The notes beneath the pieces are model-generated. The model had not been told where the DNA came from, made no database searches, and saw only the letters and a program-made list of their open reading frames with translations. This document shows positions 35,751 to 45,772 of a stretch of DNA of 64,000 nt, one piece after another. Made by a program: the position numbers and the translations under genes. This DNA comes from Kaistia algarum (GTDB lineage: Bacteria; Pseudomonadota; Alphaproteobacteria; Rhizobiales; Kaistiaceae), in contig NZ_JAPKNJ010000001.1 of assembly GCF_026343945.1 (NCBI RefSeq), forward strand, positions 62,001 through 126,000. Reading direction: 5' to 3'. Within the stretch, counting starts at the first letter, position 1. The number at the start of each line of letters is the position of its first letter.

Positions 35751-36230
35751 ATGCCACTTTACGAACACGTATTTCTGTCCCGACAGGATGTGTCGGCGCA
35801 GCAGGTCGAGACGCTGACCGAGACCTTCAAGGGCATCCTTGAAGCCAATGGCGGCTCCGTCGCCAAGATCGAGCAGTGGGGCCTCAAGTCCGTCGCTTTC
35901 CGGATCCGCAAGAACCGCAAGGCGCACTACACGCTCATGAACATCGACGCGCCGTCCGCGGCCGTCGCCGAGCTCGAGCGTCAGCAGCGCATGAACGAAG
36001 ACGTTCTGCGCATCCTGACGATCAAGGTCGAGGCGCATGAGGAAGGCCAGTCGGCCATGCTGCAGAAGCGTGACCGCGAAGACCGCGATGATCGCGGCGG
36101 CCGTTTCGGTGATCGCGGCGACCGTCCGCGCAGCGGCGGCTTCCGTGGTGGCGATCGTGATGGCGGTGGCGGCGGCTTCCGCAGCGAGCGTCGTCCCCGG
36201 TCCGAAGAGAGCGAAGGTGGAGCAGAATAA
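35751..36230 (+). CDS. rpsF: 30S ribosomal protein S6
   Basis: A 159-residue S6: [20 protein letters not shown] start and the [19 protein letters not shown] segment. It binds the 30S platform as a dimer with S18. Residues about 105-159 form an Arg/Gly/Asp-rich disordered tail, longer than in E. coli and common in this order. An AAGGAAGG site precedes the ATG. Its TAA overlaps the rpsR ATG by one base. Confidence 0.96.
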   Translation: MPLYEHVFLSRQDVSAQQVETLTETFKGILEANGGSVAKIEQWGLKSVAFRIRKNRKAHYTLMNIDAPSAAVAELERQQRMNEDVLRILTIKVEAHEEGQSAMLQKRDREDRDDRGGRFGDRGDRPRSGGFRGGDRDGGGGGFRSERRPRSEESEGGAE

Positions 36231-36502
36231 TGGCTGAGTTCGGCACTTCCAGCACCACCACCACCAGCTCGGGCGGCCAGCGTCGTCCCTTCTTCCGTCG
36301 TCGCAAGACCTGCCCGTTCTCCGGCCCCAACGCGCCGAAGATCGACTACAAGGACGTGCGGCTGCTGCAGCGCTATATTTCCGAGCGCGGCAAGATCGTT
36401 CCCTCGCGCATCACGGCCGTCTCGGCCAAGAAGCAGCGCGAGCTGGCCCAGGCCATCAAGCGTTCGCGCTTCCTCGGCCTCTTGCCCTACGTCATCAAGT
36501 AA
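36230..36502 (+). CDS. rpsR: 30S ribosomal protein S18
   Basis: A 90-residue S18 with a Ser/Thr-rich N-terminus and the conserved core [31 protein letters not shown] and [20 protein letters not shown]. It partners with S6. The start ATG shares one base with the rpsF stop, so the two proteins are made in step. Confidence 0.96.
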   Translation: MAEFGTSSTTTTSSGGQRRPFFRRRKTCPFSGPNAPKIDYKDVRLLQRYISERGKIVPSRITAVSAKKQRELAQAIKRSRFLGLLPYVIK

Positions 36503-36509
36503 GGCGTAT

Positions 36510-36538
36510 CGCGCCGGCCGCACGGATCGGCCGGCGCG
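36510..36538 (+). terminator. GC-rich hairpin after rpsR (partial terminator or attenuator)
   Basis: CGCGCCGGCCG and CGGCCGGCGCG form a perfect 11-bp stem around CACGGAT, followed by TTCTCCTC. It begins eight bases after the rpsR stop. The weak T tract suggests partial termination that lowers expression of the DUF2232 gene relative to the ribosomal genes. Confidence 0.55.
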
Positions 36539-36628
36539 TTCTCCTCGGCGTTTCAAGCGCCGATCTATCCGGGTTGGGGTGCGGGCAGTCGCCGCGCGCC
36601 TCTAACCGCTGATCAAGCGGGACAGCAC

Positions 36629-37570
36629 ATGATGATACGCAATGTCCTCATCGGCCTCGGCGCCGGACTCGCGGCGGCCCTGCTCTATGCCGGCCTGCTG
36701 ACGAGCAATCTCGTCGCCGTCCCGCTCTTCCTCATTTCCCCGCTCCCCATCGCGATCGCTGGTCTGGGCTTCGGCACGCTCTCGGGCGCACTGGCCGCGG
36801 CGATGGCATCGGCGCTGATCGCTATCGCCCTCGATCCGGTCCTCGGCGTCCTCTATCTGATCAACTATGCCGCGCCGGTGGCCTGGGTCGCCCATCTCGT
36901 CGGGCTATCGCGCCCCTCGGAGGCCACGCCGGACGCGCAGGAATGGTTTCCGCTCGACACCGTATTGCTTCGGGCCGGCCTGGCAACCGCGCTGTCGGTC
37001 GTCGCCTGGACGGCGCTGCGCGGGTATGATTCTGCAACTCTTGCCGCCGGCCTGCTCGATGCCCTGACGACGATCATGGCAGACGGCGGATCCGAAGTCG
37101 CGCGCGGTCAGCTAGAGCCGATCGTCGGCGCGATTGTCACGCTGATGCCGGTCCTCTTCGCGTTTTCCGTGCTCGTCATCGTCGTGTTCAATGTCTATGT
37201 CGGCGCCCGCATCGTCCAGAGGTCGGGACTATTGCAGCGCCCCTGGACCCCGCTTTGGCGCGTACGCCCGCAGCGGATCCTCGTCCTCTTCTTCGGTCTG
37301 ACCCTGGCAGCGACGTTTATCGGCGGGTCGATCGGTGAAGTCGGCGGAGCCTTTGCCGGCGCTTTCGCCGCCATTTTCGCGCTCACCGGCTACGGCCTCG
37401 TCCACGCATCCCTGCTGGGCCGTCCCGCCCGGGGCGTGCTGTTGTGGCTGCTCTACGTACTGACCTTTCTGTTCAGCCCGACGCTCGTCGTGATGTGCGT
37501 CGTTGGCGTTGCCGACAGCCTTTTCGATTTGCGCTCGCGCCGCCTCGGCGGCGCGGACGGACCCAAGTGA
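36629..37570 (+). CDS. DUF2232 family membrane protein
   Basis: A 313-residue protein with about eight hydrophobic segments and the YybS/DUF2232 layout. It lies between rpsR and rplI, its usual place in Hyphomicrobiales and in some Firmicutes (as yybS). The fold resembles small energy-coupling or Mpr-type membrane proteins, and the function is unknown. The start codon is the first of two ATGs (36629, 36632). Confidence 0.85.
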   Translation: MMIRNVLIGLGAGLAAALLYAGLLTSNLVAVPLFLISPLPIAIAGLGFGTLSGALAAAMASALIAIALDPVLGVLYLINYAAPVAWVAHLVGLSRPSEATPDAQEWFPLDTVLLRAGLATALSVVAWTALRGYDSATLAAGLLDALTTIMADGGSEVARGQLEPIVGAIVTLMPVLFAFSVLVIVVFNVYVGARIVQRSGLLQRPWTPLWRVRPQRILVLFFGLTLAATFIGGSIGEVGGAFAGAFAAIFALTGYGLVHASLLGRPARGVLLWLLYVLTFLFSPTLVVMCVVGVADSLFDLRSRRLGGADGPK

Positions 37571-37611
37571 TTTCTCAATTTCATCCAATGACACCAACAA
37601 GGAGATAGATC

Positions 37612-38181
37612 ATGGACGTCATTCTGCTGGAACGCGTCGCCAAGCTCGGCCAGATGGGCGAGATCGTGCACGTCAAGGACGGCTTCGCCCGCAACTTCCT
37701 GCTTCCGCAGGGCAAGGCTCTGCGCGCGACCGAAGGCAACAAGAAGCGCTTCGAGACCGAGAAGGTCCACCTCGAGGCGCGCAACCTCGAGCGCAAGCAG
37801 GAAGCCAGCGCCGTTGCCGAGAAGCTCGACGGACAGAAGTTCATCGTCATCCGCCAGGCGGGCGAGACCGGCCAGCTCTATGGCTCCGTCTCGAGCCGCG
37901 ACATCGCCGACATCATCTCGGAAGGCGGTTTCGCCGTTGCGCGCAACCAGGTCGTGCTCGATCATCCGATCAAGACCATCGGCCTGCACACTGTCGCGAT
38001 CGCGCTTCACCCCGAAGTCGAATCGACCGTCACCATCAACGTCGCGCGAAGCGTCGATGAGGCGACTCGCCAGTCGCGCGGCGAAGACCTGACGGTACGC
38101 GAAGTCTTCGAGCTTGAGCCTCTGGAAGATGAGGAAGAAGGCCTCGAGGGCGAAGACGAGGACCTTTCCGAGCAGGCGTAA
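37612..38181 (+). CDS. rplI: 50S ribosomal protein L9
   Basis: A 189-residue L9: [20 protein letters not shown] start with the rRNA-binding N-domain (1-50), the long connecting helix (about 45-75) and the C-terminal domain. A strongly acidic tail (Glu/Asp, about 165-189) is added, common in this order. AAGGAG precedes the ATG. A strong terminator follows. Confidence 0.96.
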   Translation: MDVILLERVAKLGQMGEIVHVKDGFARNFLLPQGKALRATEGNKKRFETEKVHLEARNLERKQEASAVAEKLDGQKFIVIRQAGETGQLYGSVSSRDIADIISEGGFAVARNQVVLDHPIKTIGLHTVAIALHPEVESTVTINVARSVDEATRQSRGEDLTVREVFELEPLEDEEEGLEGEDEDLSEQA

Positions 38182-38215
38182 GCCCACTCGAAACCCAAAG
38201 GACGCCTTACTTTTC

Positions 38216-38251
38216 AACGGAGCGCGCCGATCCCTCGGCGCGCTCCGTTTT
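38216..38251 (+). terminator. Strong Rho-independent terminator after rplI
   Basis: AACGGAGCGCGCCGA and its exact complement make a 15-bp stem around TCCC and run into TTTT. It lies 35 bases after the rplI stop and closes the S6-S18-L9 operon. Confidence 0.85.
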
Positions 38252-38401
38252 CATTTTGGCCGGCGTGGCTTTCGGGTCACGCTGAGGCCCTTGAAATCAT
38301 GGCGAAATCAGGACTAACATTTGTATGACAGCTGGGTAACACCGGAAAATTGAAGCCTACGCTCGGTGAAACGAGGTTTCAGAGGAAGGGGCAGCGTTCA
38401 C

Positions 38402-39661
38402 ATGAACCGGTTGCTCGTGAAGTATCTCTCGCGAATCATGTTGAAGGGCTCGCTGGAGATCGTCGATGCGAAGGGCGTCGCGCATCGCTTCGGCGATGGC
38501 AGCGGCAGTCTCGTCCGCGCGCGGTTTACCTCCGCCGCCGCCGAACGCGCGGTGATGCTCAATCCGGAACTGAAGCTCGGCGAAACCTTCATGAATGGGG
38601 GGTTCGTCGTCGAGCAGGGCTCGATCTACGATTTCCTGGCCACCGTGCTCCAGAACATCGGCGGCGGGGGCCGCGCCTGGTGGGCGCGCGTCATTTACCG
38701 CCTGAGGGTTTGGACAAGGCGCTTCCGGCAATGGAACACGCCATTCCGCGCCCGGCGCAACGTCGCGCACCATTACGATCTCGACGGGCGTCTCTATTCG
38801 CTGTTCCTCGACAGCGACCAGCAATATTCCTGCGCTTATTTCGAGACGCCCGAAACGACGCTGGAAGACGCACAGCATGCCAAGAAGCGGCATCTGGCGG
38901 CGAAGCTTGCGCTCGCTCCCACCCAGCGTGTTCTGGATATCGGCTCCGGCTGGGGCGGGCTCGGCCTCTATCTCGCTGGTCACGCCGATGTCGACGTCAC
39001 CGGCGTGACGCTCTCGCAAGAACAGCACAAGGTTTCGAATTCGCGCGCCGAGGAACGCGACCTCGCCCATCGCGCCCGTTTCCTGCTGCAGGACTACCGC
39101 TCGCTGACGAGCCGCTTCGACCGTATCGTCTCGGTCGGCATGTTCGAGCATGTCGGCGTCGGCCACTATGACCAGTTCTTCCAAAAGGTCCGCGAATTGC
39201 TGACCGATGACGGCGTCATGGTGCTGCACTCGATCGGCCGGTTCGACGGGCCGGGCGAGACGAATTCCTGGATCCACAAATACATCTTCCCCGGCGGCTA
39301 CATTCCCTCGCTTTCCGAGGTGTTGCCCGCGATCGAACGGGCCGGGCTCAAGGTAACGGATGTCGAGATCCTTCGCCTTCATTACGCGGAGACGTTGAAG
39401 GCCTGGCGCGAGCGCTTCCTCGCCCGGCGCGAAGAGGCGAAGGCGCTCTATGACGAACGCTTCTGCCGGATGTGGGAGTTCTACCTGGCGGCCTCGGAAA
39501 CGGCGTTCCGCTTCCAGGACATGATGAACTTCCAGATCCAGATCGTCCGCGACCAGAACGCGCTGCCGCTGACGCGCGACTATATCTGGCAGGCCGAGGA
39601 GGCGCTGCGACGGCGCGATAACGCCGGCTCGCGCCCCTCGCTCAAGATCGCGGGCGAATAA
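38402..39661 (+). CDS. cfa: Cyclopropane-fatty-acyl-phospholipid synthase family methyltransferase
   Basis: A 419-residue SAM-dependent enzyme. The SAM loop VLDIGSGWGGLGLYL starts at 177, preceded by the family segment YSCAYFETPETTLEDAQHAK (142-161). VSVGMFEHVG and HSIGRFDGPGETNSWIHKYIFPGGYIPS are typical of Cfa. It adds a methylene bridge to unsaturated acyl chains of membrane phospholipids. The ATG at 38402 follows GAGGAAGGGG. It converges with the DUF1501 gene three bases away. Confidence 0.9.
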   Translation: MNRLLVKYLSRIMLKGSLEIVDAKGVAHRFGDGSGSLVRARFTSAAAERAVMLNPELKLGETFMNGGFVVEQGSIYDFLATVLQNIGGGGRAWWARVIYRLRVWTRRFRQWNTPFRARRNVAHHYDLDGRLYSLFLDSDQQYSCAYFETPETTLEDAQHAKKRHLAAKLALAPTQRVLDIGSGWGGLGLYLAGHADVDVTGVTLSQEQHKVSNSRAEERDLAHRARFLLQDYRSLTSRFDRIVSVGMFEHVGVGHYDQFFQKVRELLTDDGVMVLHSIGRFDGPGETNSWIHKYIFPGGYIPSLSEVLPAIERAGLKVTDVEILRLHYAETLKAWRERFLARREEAKALYDERFCRMWEFYLAASETAFRFQDMMNFQIQIVRDQNALPLTRDYIWQAEEALRRRDNAGSRPSLKIAGE

Positions 39662-39664
39662 GGA

Positions 39665-40885
39665 TCAGGCGACCAGACCGTTCAGGGGACGGACAGGCAG
39701 ACTTCCGGGGAAGACCTCGGTGGAAAGCACCCGTTCGCTGAGGCCGAGATGGTCGCGCAGCACCCCCTTCAGCACGGCGCGCAGATCGGTGGTCGGCCTC
39801 AGGTCACGCGCCTGGTAGAGCTGGTTCGGCGCAAGACCGGGCCAGTCGGCGACAACGCGCCCGCCACGAACCGCGCCGCCGGCCAGAAGCGCCATCGTCG
39901 CCGTGCCATGGTCGGTTCCGTCCGTACCGTTGACATGGGCGGTCCGGCCGAACTCCGTCACCACGGCAACGACCGTATCCTTCCAGACCGGGCCGAGTTC
40001 CACCGCGAGACCCTCCAGCGCCCCGTCCAGCGCACCGAGAAGCTTGTCGAGATTGCCATCCATCGGCCCTTCTTTGGCGTGGGTGTCCCAGCCGTCATAG
40101 GAGAGCGCCGCGATGCGCGGACCGTCCTCCTGGGCCAGCAGCCGGCCGGCGCCGACGGCGATCGTCCGGAACTGGTTGTTGATGTCGCCGCCCGGGCGTC
40201 CGCCGCCGCCTGCCATGCGATCGATCTCGCGACCAGCGGAAAAGGCTTGGGCCAGTTTTGAATCCGTCTGCGAATAGAGGTCCATCAACCGCTGCGCCGT
40301 ATCGGGGCCGGTCGCCTGCAAATCGGTAGGCATCCAGGTGAAGACCGGGGCCGCGCCGCGCAGCACCAGCGGCACGACGGGGCTGACGGCAAGGCCGTGG
40401 AGGGGCCGCACCGCATCGCCCTTCGGCAGCGCCGCCACGGCGCGGTTCAGCCAGCCTGTCTCGGCAAGCCGGGGGCCGTTGGTGCCGTTCTCCAGGACAT
40501 CCTGGCCGTCGAAATGCGAACGATCCCGATAGGGAGTCGCCGCGGCATGCACGACGAGAGCCTCTCCCGACTGGAAGCGGCGGCGGAAGTTCGGCATGGC
40601 ATCGTTAAGCGCGAATATGCCATGCAGCGGGCTGGCGCCGCCGACACCCTTGGCGCCAACGGCGATGTCGCCGCGAAGCGCCGTATAGGCCGGATCGCCG
40701 ATCGGCGGGACGACAGCCAATCCGTCAACGGCCCCGCGCAGGATTACGAGGACGAAACGCGGATCGCGGGTGCCTGCAAAGGCGAAGCGCGGCATCTGGG
40801 CCCAGGCGACGAAAGATCCGGCCGAAGCCAGGAAGAGACGCCGGGTCGGACGGAAGCTGCCGGAGGCGGAAGCGTGATTGGTCAT
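39665..40885 (-). CDS. DUF1501 family Tat-exported protein
   Basis: A 406-residue protein with a twin-arginine signal, PTRRLFLAS (Arg15-Arg16), followed by a hydrophobic stretch and a cleavage-like AFAG. The DUF1501 core shows LVILRGAVDGLAVVPP, YDGWDTHAKEG and VVTEFGRTAHVNGTDGTDHG. The family resembles alkaline-phosphatase-like enzymes, but no activity is known. Start chosen at 40885 because GGAG lies six bases upstream; ATGs at 40891 and 40897 are alternatives. The gene overlaps or abuts the end of the DUF1800 gene. Confidence 0.87.
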   Translation of the reverse strand: MTNHASASGSFRPTRRLFLASAGSFVAWAQMPRFAFAGTRDPRFVLVILRGAVDGLAVVPPIGDPAYTALRGDIAVGAKGVGGASPLHGIFALNDAMPNFRRRFQSGEALVVHAAATPYRDRSHFDGQDVLENGTNGPRLAETGWLNRAVAALPKGDAVRPLHGLAVSPVVPLVLRGAAPVFTWMPTDLQATGPDTAQRLMDLYSQTDSKLAQAFSAGREIDRMAGGGGRPGGDINNQFRTIAVGAGRLLAQEDGPRIAALSYDGWDTHAKEGPMDGNLDKLLGALDGALEGLAVELGPVWKDTVVAVVTEFGRTAHVNGTDGTDHGTATMALLAGGAVRGGRVVADWPGLAPNQLYQARDLRPTTDLRAVLKGVLRDHLGLSERVLSTEVFPGSLPVRPLNGLVA

Positions 40886-40887
40886 CT

Positions 40888-42390
40888 TCATCTCCACTGG
40901 AATTCGGGGCTCATGAGCAGCAGCGCAACGGCCTGGCGGCCGGTCTCCGCACGGCGGATGGTTTGCCTTGTATCGGCAGATAGGTCCGGACCGAGCAGGT
41001 CTTCGGCGAGTTGCTCCGGCGGGCGGGACAGCGTCGCCTGCTGAGCGATGCGGTCGGCGACATCAAGTCGCGTGGTCATACCGTCGGGTGACAGCCACGT
41101 CGCGGCGTCGTCGTGGAATCCCTCCGGCGAGACTGGCGCCCAAGTCATCTGACCGAGCGAGCGGAGGACGCCCTGCATACGCGGCGTGTCCAACGTTACG
41201 CCGGTCGCCCGCAGCGACGCGTTGACGAATTGCTGCGGTGTCGCGAATTTCTGCCCCTTGCCCCAGGCTGCGGGGGCTTCGATCAGAGCGCGCGACACGG
41301 CCTTCAGGTCGCCGTCGGTCTTCCGGAACGTACCGGCGAGCGCAGCAACGATTTCCTCCGGCGGATGGTCGTCGACGAAATGGCGGGCGAGCTTGGTGGC
41401 TATGTGATGGGCGGTGGCGGGGTGGGCGGCTAGGTCCTGCAGCACGTCCAGCCCCTGCCGCTCATTGCCCTTGGGATGATCGGGATCGACCGAATAGGTC
41501 TTGCCCATCACGACATGGCCGCCTGGCTCATGTCGGTTGGCCGCGAAGAAAAAGCTGCCGATGTCGGATCGCCGTACATCCCGGACAAAGGTCCAACCGG
41601 TCAGGACGCGCGCGAATTCCGTCACATCCTGCTGGCTGTAGCCGCCATCGACGCCGACCGTATGCAGTTCGAGGATTTCGCGCGCATGATTCTCGTTGAG
41701 GCCATTGCCGCTCTTGAGGCCGGCCGGGGAATTGGGGCCGGTGGAATCGACATTGTCCAGCGAGAGCAGCATGGCCGGGTGGCGGGTTGCGGCGACCAGC
41801 ATGTCCTCGAAGCGGCCGAGCACATGCGGACGGATCGCCTCGCGCTCGAAGGCACCGGCAAGACCTCGGATCCGCTCGTCCTTGTCGGATTGCAGAGCGA
41901 AATGATTCGCCCAGAAATCGACGAGGCGCTCGACATAGCCAATATCGGCGGAGAGCCGGCGGGACGCACGGGCCGCGATCTCCGACCGGTAGAACACCAT
42001 GGAGCGGCGCGGCGCCGTATCGTCGAGCGCCTTGCCGCCGGGCGCCATCATGGCCGCCCCGACCACCGGTACTGCAACCGGCGCTGCCTTCGATGCGTCG
42101 CCCGCTGCCGTGGAGGCCATTCCACCGGCCGACTCGGCGGCCGCCATGTCGGGCACTTTCACCTCGGGCGCGGCACGCCGCGTCGTCTGGCGGGCGATCT
42201 GGTCGCGGCGGATGGCGAGATAGGCCTCTTCGGCACCCGGCAACCCCGCATCGTCGAGACGGACGATATCCGCCGCATCCAGTTCCGCCAGGACGGCGGC
42301 TTTCGGATCGGCGGCGATCCGGCCGATATCGCCAGGCCTCGGGCCGAGGCCGAATCGTTTCAAGGCCAAGGCGGCCTCTTCCACTGACAT
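40888..42390 (-). CDS. DUF1800 family protein
   Basis: A 500-residue protein of DUF1800 (ALKRFGLGPRPGDIGRIAADP start; RLVDFWANHFALQ, ENHAREILELHTVGVDGGYSQQDVTEFARVLTGW and FLGPDLSADT-like end). The function is unknown. It has no signal peptide, whereas its partner DUF1501 has a Tat signal. The two genes are translationally coupled and recur together in many bacteria, so a complex or shared pathway is likely. The middle (about 60-115) is an Ala/Gly/Pro linker. Confidence 0.87.
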   Translation of the reverse strand: MSVEEAALALKRFGLGPRPGDIGRIAADPKAAVLAELDAADIVRLDDAGLPGAEEAYLAIRRDQIARQTTRRAAPEVKVPDMAAAESAGGMASTAAGDASKAAPVAVPVVGAAMMAPGGKALDDTAPRRSMVFYRSEIAARASRRLSADIGYVERLVDFWANHFALQSDKDERIRGLAGAFEREAIRPHVLGRFEDMLVAATRHPAMLLSLDNVDSTGPNSPAGLKSGNGLNENHAREILELHTVGVDGGYSQQDVTEFARVLTGWTFVRDVRRSDIGSFFFAANRHEPGGHVVMGKTYSVDPDHPKGNERQGLDVLQDLAAHPATAHHIATKLARHFVDDHPPEEIVAALAGTFRKTDGDLKAVSRALIEAPAAWGKGQKFATPQQFVNASLRATGVTLDTPRMQGVLRSLGQMTWAPVSPEGFHDDAATWLSPDGMTTRLDVADRIAQQATLSRPPEQLAEDLLGPDLSADTRQTIRRAETGRQAVALLLMSPEFQWR

Positions 42391-42756
42391 GCATGCGCTC
42401 CTTCGGCTTGCCCCAGCCGATAGCCATGACGGCTCGAGCGGCAGGCTCCTACGCGGTTAAGCGAAAATTGCGGCTCTGGGCTAAATTGTCGGCATCGCGA
42501 ATCGGATTGTCTCAACGCCGCAACTTGCAAGCTTCAAATGCGGTCTCGGCCCTTCGCAGGCGGAGAATTCACATGGCTGTTAATAGCGGTACTAGACTGG
42601 CAATCGATTCGATTTGAACGGAAGCTGGCGGCTAAGTGAGCGTCGGAGGAGGCTCGCCATCCGAAGCGGCGTGACGAGGCGTGGACGCGGCCCAGGGTTG
42701 CGAGCCCGAGTGTCTCCGTGTCGTTTCGACCTTTGGAAAACACGAGAACGAGGACG
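42391..42756. other. Divergent promoter region between DUF1800 and dnaB
   Basis: The 366 bases between two divergent starts hold no gene. I find no tRNA-like fold, no terminator and no convincing dyad. Promoters for both sides must lie here, but none matches the consensus well enough to place. Confidence 0.6.
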
Positions 42757-44244
42757 ATGAACCTTCCTGCCCTTGGCCTGAACGTGCCGACCAGCGAGTT
42801 CTATCGCCAGGCGCCGCACAACATCGAAGCGGAGCAGGCGCTGCTCGGCGCGGTGCTGGTCAACAACGAAGCGTTCTACCGCGTGTCGGACTTCCTGGAG
42901 CCGACGCACTTCTTCGAGCCGGTGCACCAGCAGATCTACGAAATCACCTCGCAGATCATCCGCTCGAACAAGGTCGCGACTCCGGTCACGATGAAGACCT
43001 TCCTCCCGGCCGACCTCGCCATCGGAGAGCTCAATCTCGCGCAATATCTCGCCCGCCTGGCCGCCGAGGCGACGACGATCATCAATGCCGAGGATTATGG
43101 CCGGGCGATCTACGACCTCGCGCTCCGCCGTTCGCTGATCGGCATCGGCGAGGATGTGGTCAACATCGCCTATGATGCGCCGGTCGACATGCCGCCGCGG
43201 GCCCAGATCGAGGACGCCGAGCGCCGGCTTTTCGCCCTTGCCGAGACCGGGCGCTATGATGGCGGTTTCCATGCGTTCGAGGAAGCGCTCAAATCCGCCA
43301 TCGACATGGCGAGCGCCGCCTATCAGCGAGATGGAGGCCTCTCGGGTATAGCCACCGGTCTCGATGATCTCGACCAGAAGATGGGCGGGTTGCAGCCCTC
43401 GGATCTGATCATCCTTGCCGGGCGCCCCGCCATGGGCAAGACCTCGCTCGCCACCAACATCGCCTACAACATCGCCAAGGCCTATCGCGGCGAATTGCAG
43501 CCCGATGGCACTATCAAGACGGTGAATGGCGGGATCGTCGGCTTCTTCTCGCTGGAAATGTCGGCCGAGCAGCTCGCGACCCGCGTCATCGCCGAGCAGT
43601 CCGGCGTCTCGTCATCGCATATTCGCCGCGGCTCGATCGACGAGAACCAATTCGCCCGTGTCGTCACGGCGTCGCGCGAAATGGCACGCATTCCGCTCTA
43701 TATCGACCAAACCGGCGGCCTCTCGATAGCCCAGCTCACGGCCAGAGCCCGCCGGCTGAAGCGCCAGCGCGGCCTCGACGTTCTGGTGATCGACTATCTC
43801 CAGCTGCTTTCGGGCTCGGGCAAGCGTTCCGAGAACCGCGTGCAGGAGATCACCGAGATCACCACGGGTCTCAAGGCGCTGTGCAAGGAACTCGCTGTCC
43901 CGATCATCGCGCTGTCGCAGCTGTCGCGTCAGGTCGAATCGCGCGACGACAAGCGCCCGCAGCTCTCGGATCTGCGCGAATCCGGTTCGATCGAGCAGGA
44001 CGCCGACGTGGTGATGTTCGTCTATCGCGACGAATATTACCTGAAGGGCAAGATGCCCAAGGAAGGCACCGAAGAGTTTTTCAAATGGCAGGCCGAGATG
44101 GAGCAGGTCGCCGGCGTCGCCGAAGTCATCATCGGCAAGCAGCGCCACGGGCCGACCGGAACCGTCCAGCTCCAGTTCGAGGCCGAGGTGACGCGCTTCT
44201 CCAACCTCGTCCGGCGCGACCACCTGCCCGATTCCTACGAGTGA
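42757..44244 (+). CDS. dnaB: Replicative DNA helicase
   Basis: A 495-residue DnaB. The N-terminal domain (about 18-120) has the [13 protein letters not shown] start. The RecA-like domain has Walker [10 protein letters not shown] (222-230), Walker [11 protein letters not shown], the QLSRQVESR finger and [20 protein letters not shown]. It unwinds DNA at the fork as a hexamer. The ATG at 42757 follows AGGACG. In this order it is usually followed by alr and radA, as here after two inserted minus-strand genes. Confidence 0.96.
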   Translation: MNLPALGLNVPTSEFYRQAPHNIEAEQALLGAVLVNNEAFYRVSDFLEPTHFFEPVHQQIYEITSQIIRSNKVATPVTMKTFLPADLAIGELNLAQYLARLAAEATTIINAEDYGRAIYDLALRRSLIGIGEDVVNIAYDAPVDMPPRAQIEDAERRLFALAETGRYDGGFHAFEEALKSAIDMASAAYQRDGGLSGIATGLDDLDQKMGGLQPSDLIILAGRPAMGKTSLATNIAYNIAKAYRGELQPDGTIKTVNGGIVGFFSLEMSAEQLATRVIAEQSGVSSSHIRRGSIDENQFARVVTASREMARIPLYIDQTGGLSIAQLTARARRLKRQRGLDVLVIDYLQLLSGSGKRSENRVQEITEITTGLKALCKELAVPIIALSQLSRQVESRDDKRPQLSDLRESGSIEQDADVVMFVYRDEYYLKGKMPKEGTEEFFKWQAEMEQVAGVAEVIIGKQRHGPTGTVQLQFEAEVTRFSNLVRRDHLPDSYE

Positions 44245-44281
44245 GGTCGCGCCCGGCATCTTCGCCGGGAAACCCCGCCCT

Positions 44282-45277
44282 TCAGGAAATCTCCGAGGCC
44301 GGCTCCACCATGGCCGGGGCGCGTTGCGGCGGCTTCTGCATCCGCGGACGAATTTCGTGCCGCCGGAACAGGACAGTCATGATCGCGCGCAGCATCGGGA
44401 ATGGAATGCGCCAGTAGTCGCCTATGATCTCGTCGGCGCGGTCCGGCTGGAAATGCGGCAGCCCGGACCACGAATAGACGGTAAGCTCGCCAATCCTGAA
44501 CGTCTGGCCGCAGTCATAGATATCGACCCGGAGGTGATCCAGTCCGGCCGCAAGACGCTCGGCCGCCGCCAGCATTTCGATCAGGCGTTTGGGGCGCGGC
44601 AGGTTTCCCGGATGCGGTTCGCGCGACGAGCGCCAGGGCAAGCGCGTCCAGTCGGGCGTATGAAATCCCGTCGTGCGGTCGCGGTTGCCGGACGCGACCA
44701 AAATCGTCTCTATGACGCGCGCTTTGCCGTTGAAGACGAAGATCTTGCGTTCGGGGGGCGGCTCACCGGAATCGTGGAAGAGCAGTCTCTCGACGATCAG
44801 TCCGGGCTGTAAATGTTCATAGCCGGGCTCTCCCATCGTCGTTCCGTGATTATAGGCCAGCCATTGCCGCGCTGACGCACGCATACGCGCCGTATCCGGC
44901 TCCGCTCCAGCCTCGACGATCTCGACGTGACCATAGCCGTGCGTGCTCTTGAGGACGAACGGTGTCGGCAGACTGTCGAAGGGGATCTGATCCGGGTCCC
45001 GGCCGAACCACAGAAGCTCAGGCAGATACCCAGCCCCGAGCCGCTCCGCCACGAATCGCCGCGTCGCGTGTTTGTCGCTGAAGATGGCGAAGTCGGGGTT
45101 GAGGTCGAACAGCTTCCGCCATTGCATCTTCTCGCTGAAGTGCCGTGGGCGAAACAGGGCGAGTTCACGACCCTCCTCACGGCGATATAGCGCACGCGTG
45201 TCGTCGATGATTTCCCGCCACCTGGCGATCCGCGCCGGCATGACACGGTCGCGCAGCCCCGAAAAAGCCAGACGCAT
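44282..45277 (-). CDS. TupA-like ATP-grasp protein
   Basis: A 331-residue protein resembling the ATP-grasp family named after TupA of Bacillus teichuronopeptide synthesis. It has FSEKMQWRKLFDLNPDFAIFSDK (about 48-70), FVLKSTHGYGHVEI (ATP-binding region) and a late LRVDIYDCG segment that would supply metal ligands. Such enzymes join an amino acid or similar group to a polysaccharide. No surface-sugar cluster surrounds it, so the substrate is unknown. It sits between dnaB and the alr-radA run on the opposite strand. Confidence 0.75.
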   Translation of the reverse strand: MRLAFSGLRDRVMPARIARWREIIDDTRALYRREEGRELALFRPRHFSEKMQWRKLFDLNPDFAIFSDKHATRRFVAERLGAGYLPELLWFGRDPDQIPFDSLPTPFVLKSTHGYGHVEIVEAGAEPDTARMRASARQWLAYNHGTTMGEPGYEHLQPGLIVERLLFHDSGEPPPERKIFVFNGKARVIETILVASGNRDRTTGFHTPDWTRLPWRSSREPHPGNLPRPKRLIEMLAAAERLAAGLDHLRVDIYDCGQTFRIGELTVYSWSGLPHFQPDRADEIIGDYWRIPFPMLRAIMTVLFRRHEIRPRMQKPPQRAPAMVEPASEIS

Positions 45278-45373
45278 CAGCCCCCCACGGGCAATTCAAA
45301 AGACCTTGGAAACGCCAGTTCGTGTCGCCGCAAGCCGACGCGATCGCGTCGCTCTCGCTGCGGACCGGGCAGC

Positions 45374-45772
45374 TCAGATATTCGCCGGCTGAAGCAGATC
45401 CCACAGATTGCCGTAGAGATCCTCGAATACGGCGACCGTCGCGTAGGATTCATGCCGCGGGGTCTCGCGAAAAACGAGCCCTCGCGCACTGAAGGCCGCG
45501 TAGTCGCGAGCGAAATCCTCCGTCTCCAGGAAGAAGCCAACGCGCCCGCCAGTCTGGTCGCCGATCCGCGCCGTCTGCTCGGCGCCCTCTGCCTTCGCCA
45601 GGAGCAGCGCCGCGCCACCCGTCCCCTTTGGCGCCACCAGCACCCAGCGCCTGCCGGGCCCGAGCGGCGTGTCGGTAAGAAGCTCGAAATCGAGCACGTT
45701 TGTGAAGAATGTGATCGCCCGGTCGTAGTCATCGACGAGGAAGGTCACATGTGCGAGGCGGCTGCCGGCCAT
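45374..45772 (-). CDS. VOC family (glyoxalase/bleomycin resistance-like) protein
   Basis: A 132-residue protein with two beta-alpha-beta-beta-beta repeats: SRLAHVTFLVDDYDRAITFF and YATVAVFEDLYGNLWDLLQP. Metal-ligand positions (His8 and a late Glu/Asp) are partly conserved. Members include isomerases, dioxygenases and drug-binding proteins, so the activity cannot be named. The start is the ATG at 45772; the longer frame upstream lacks domain similarity. Confidence 0.82.
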   Translation of the reverse strand: MAGSRLAHVTFLVDDYDRAITFFTNVLDFELLTDTPLGPGRRWVLVAPKGTGGAALLLAKAEGAEQTARIGDQTGGRVGFFLETEDFARDYAAFSARGLVFRETPRHESYATVAVFEDLYGNLWDLLQPANI

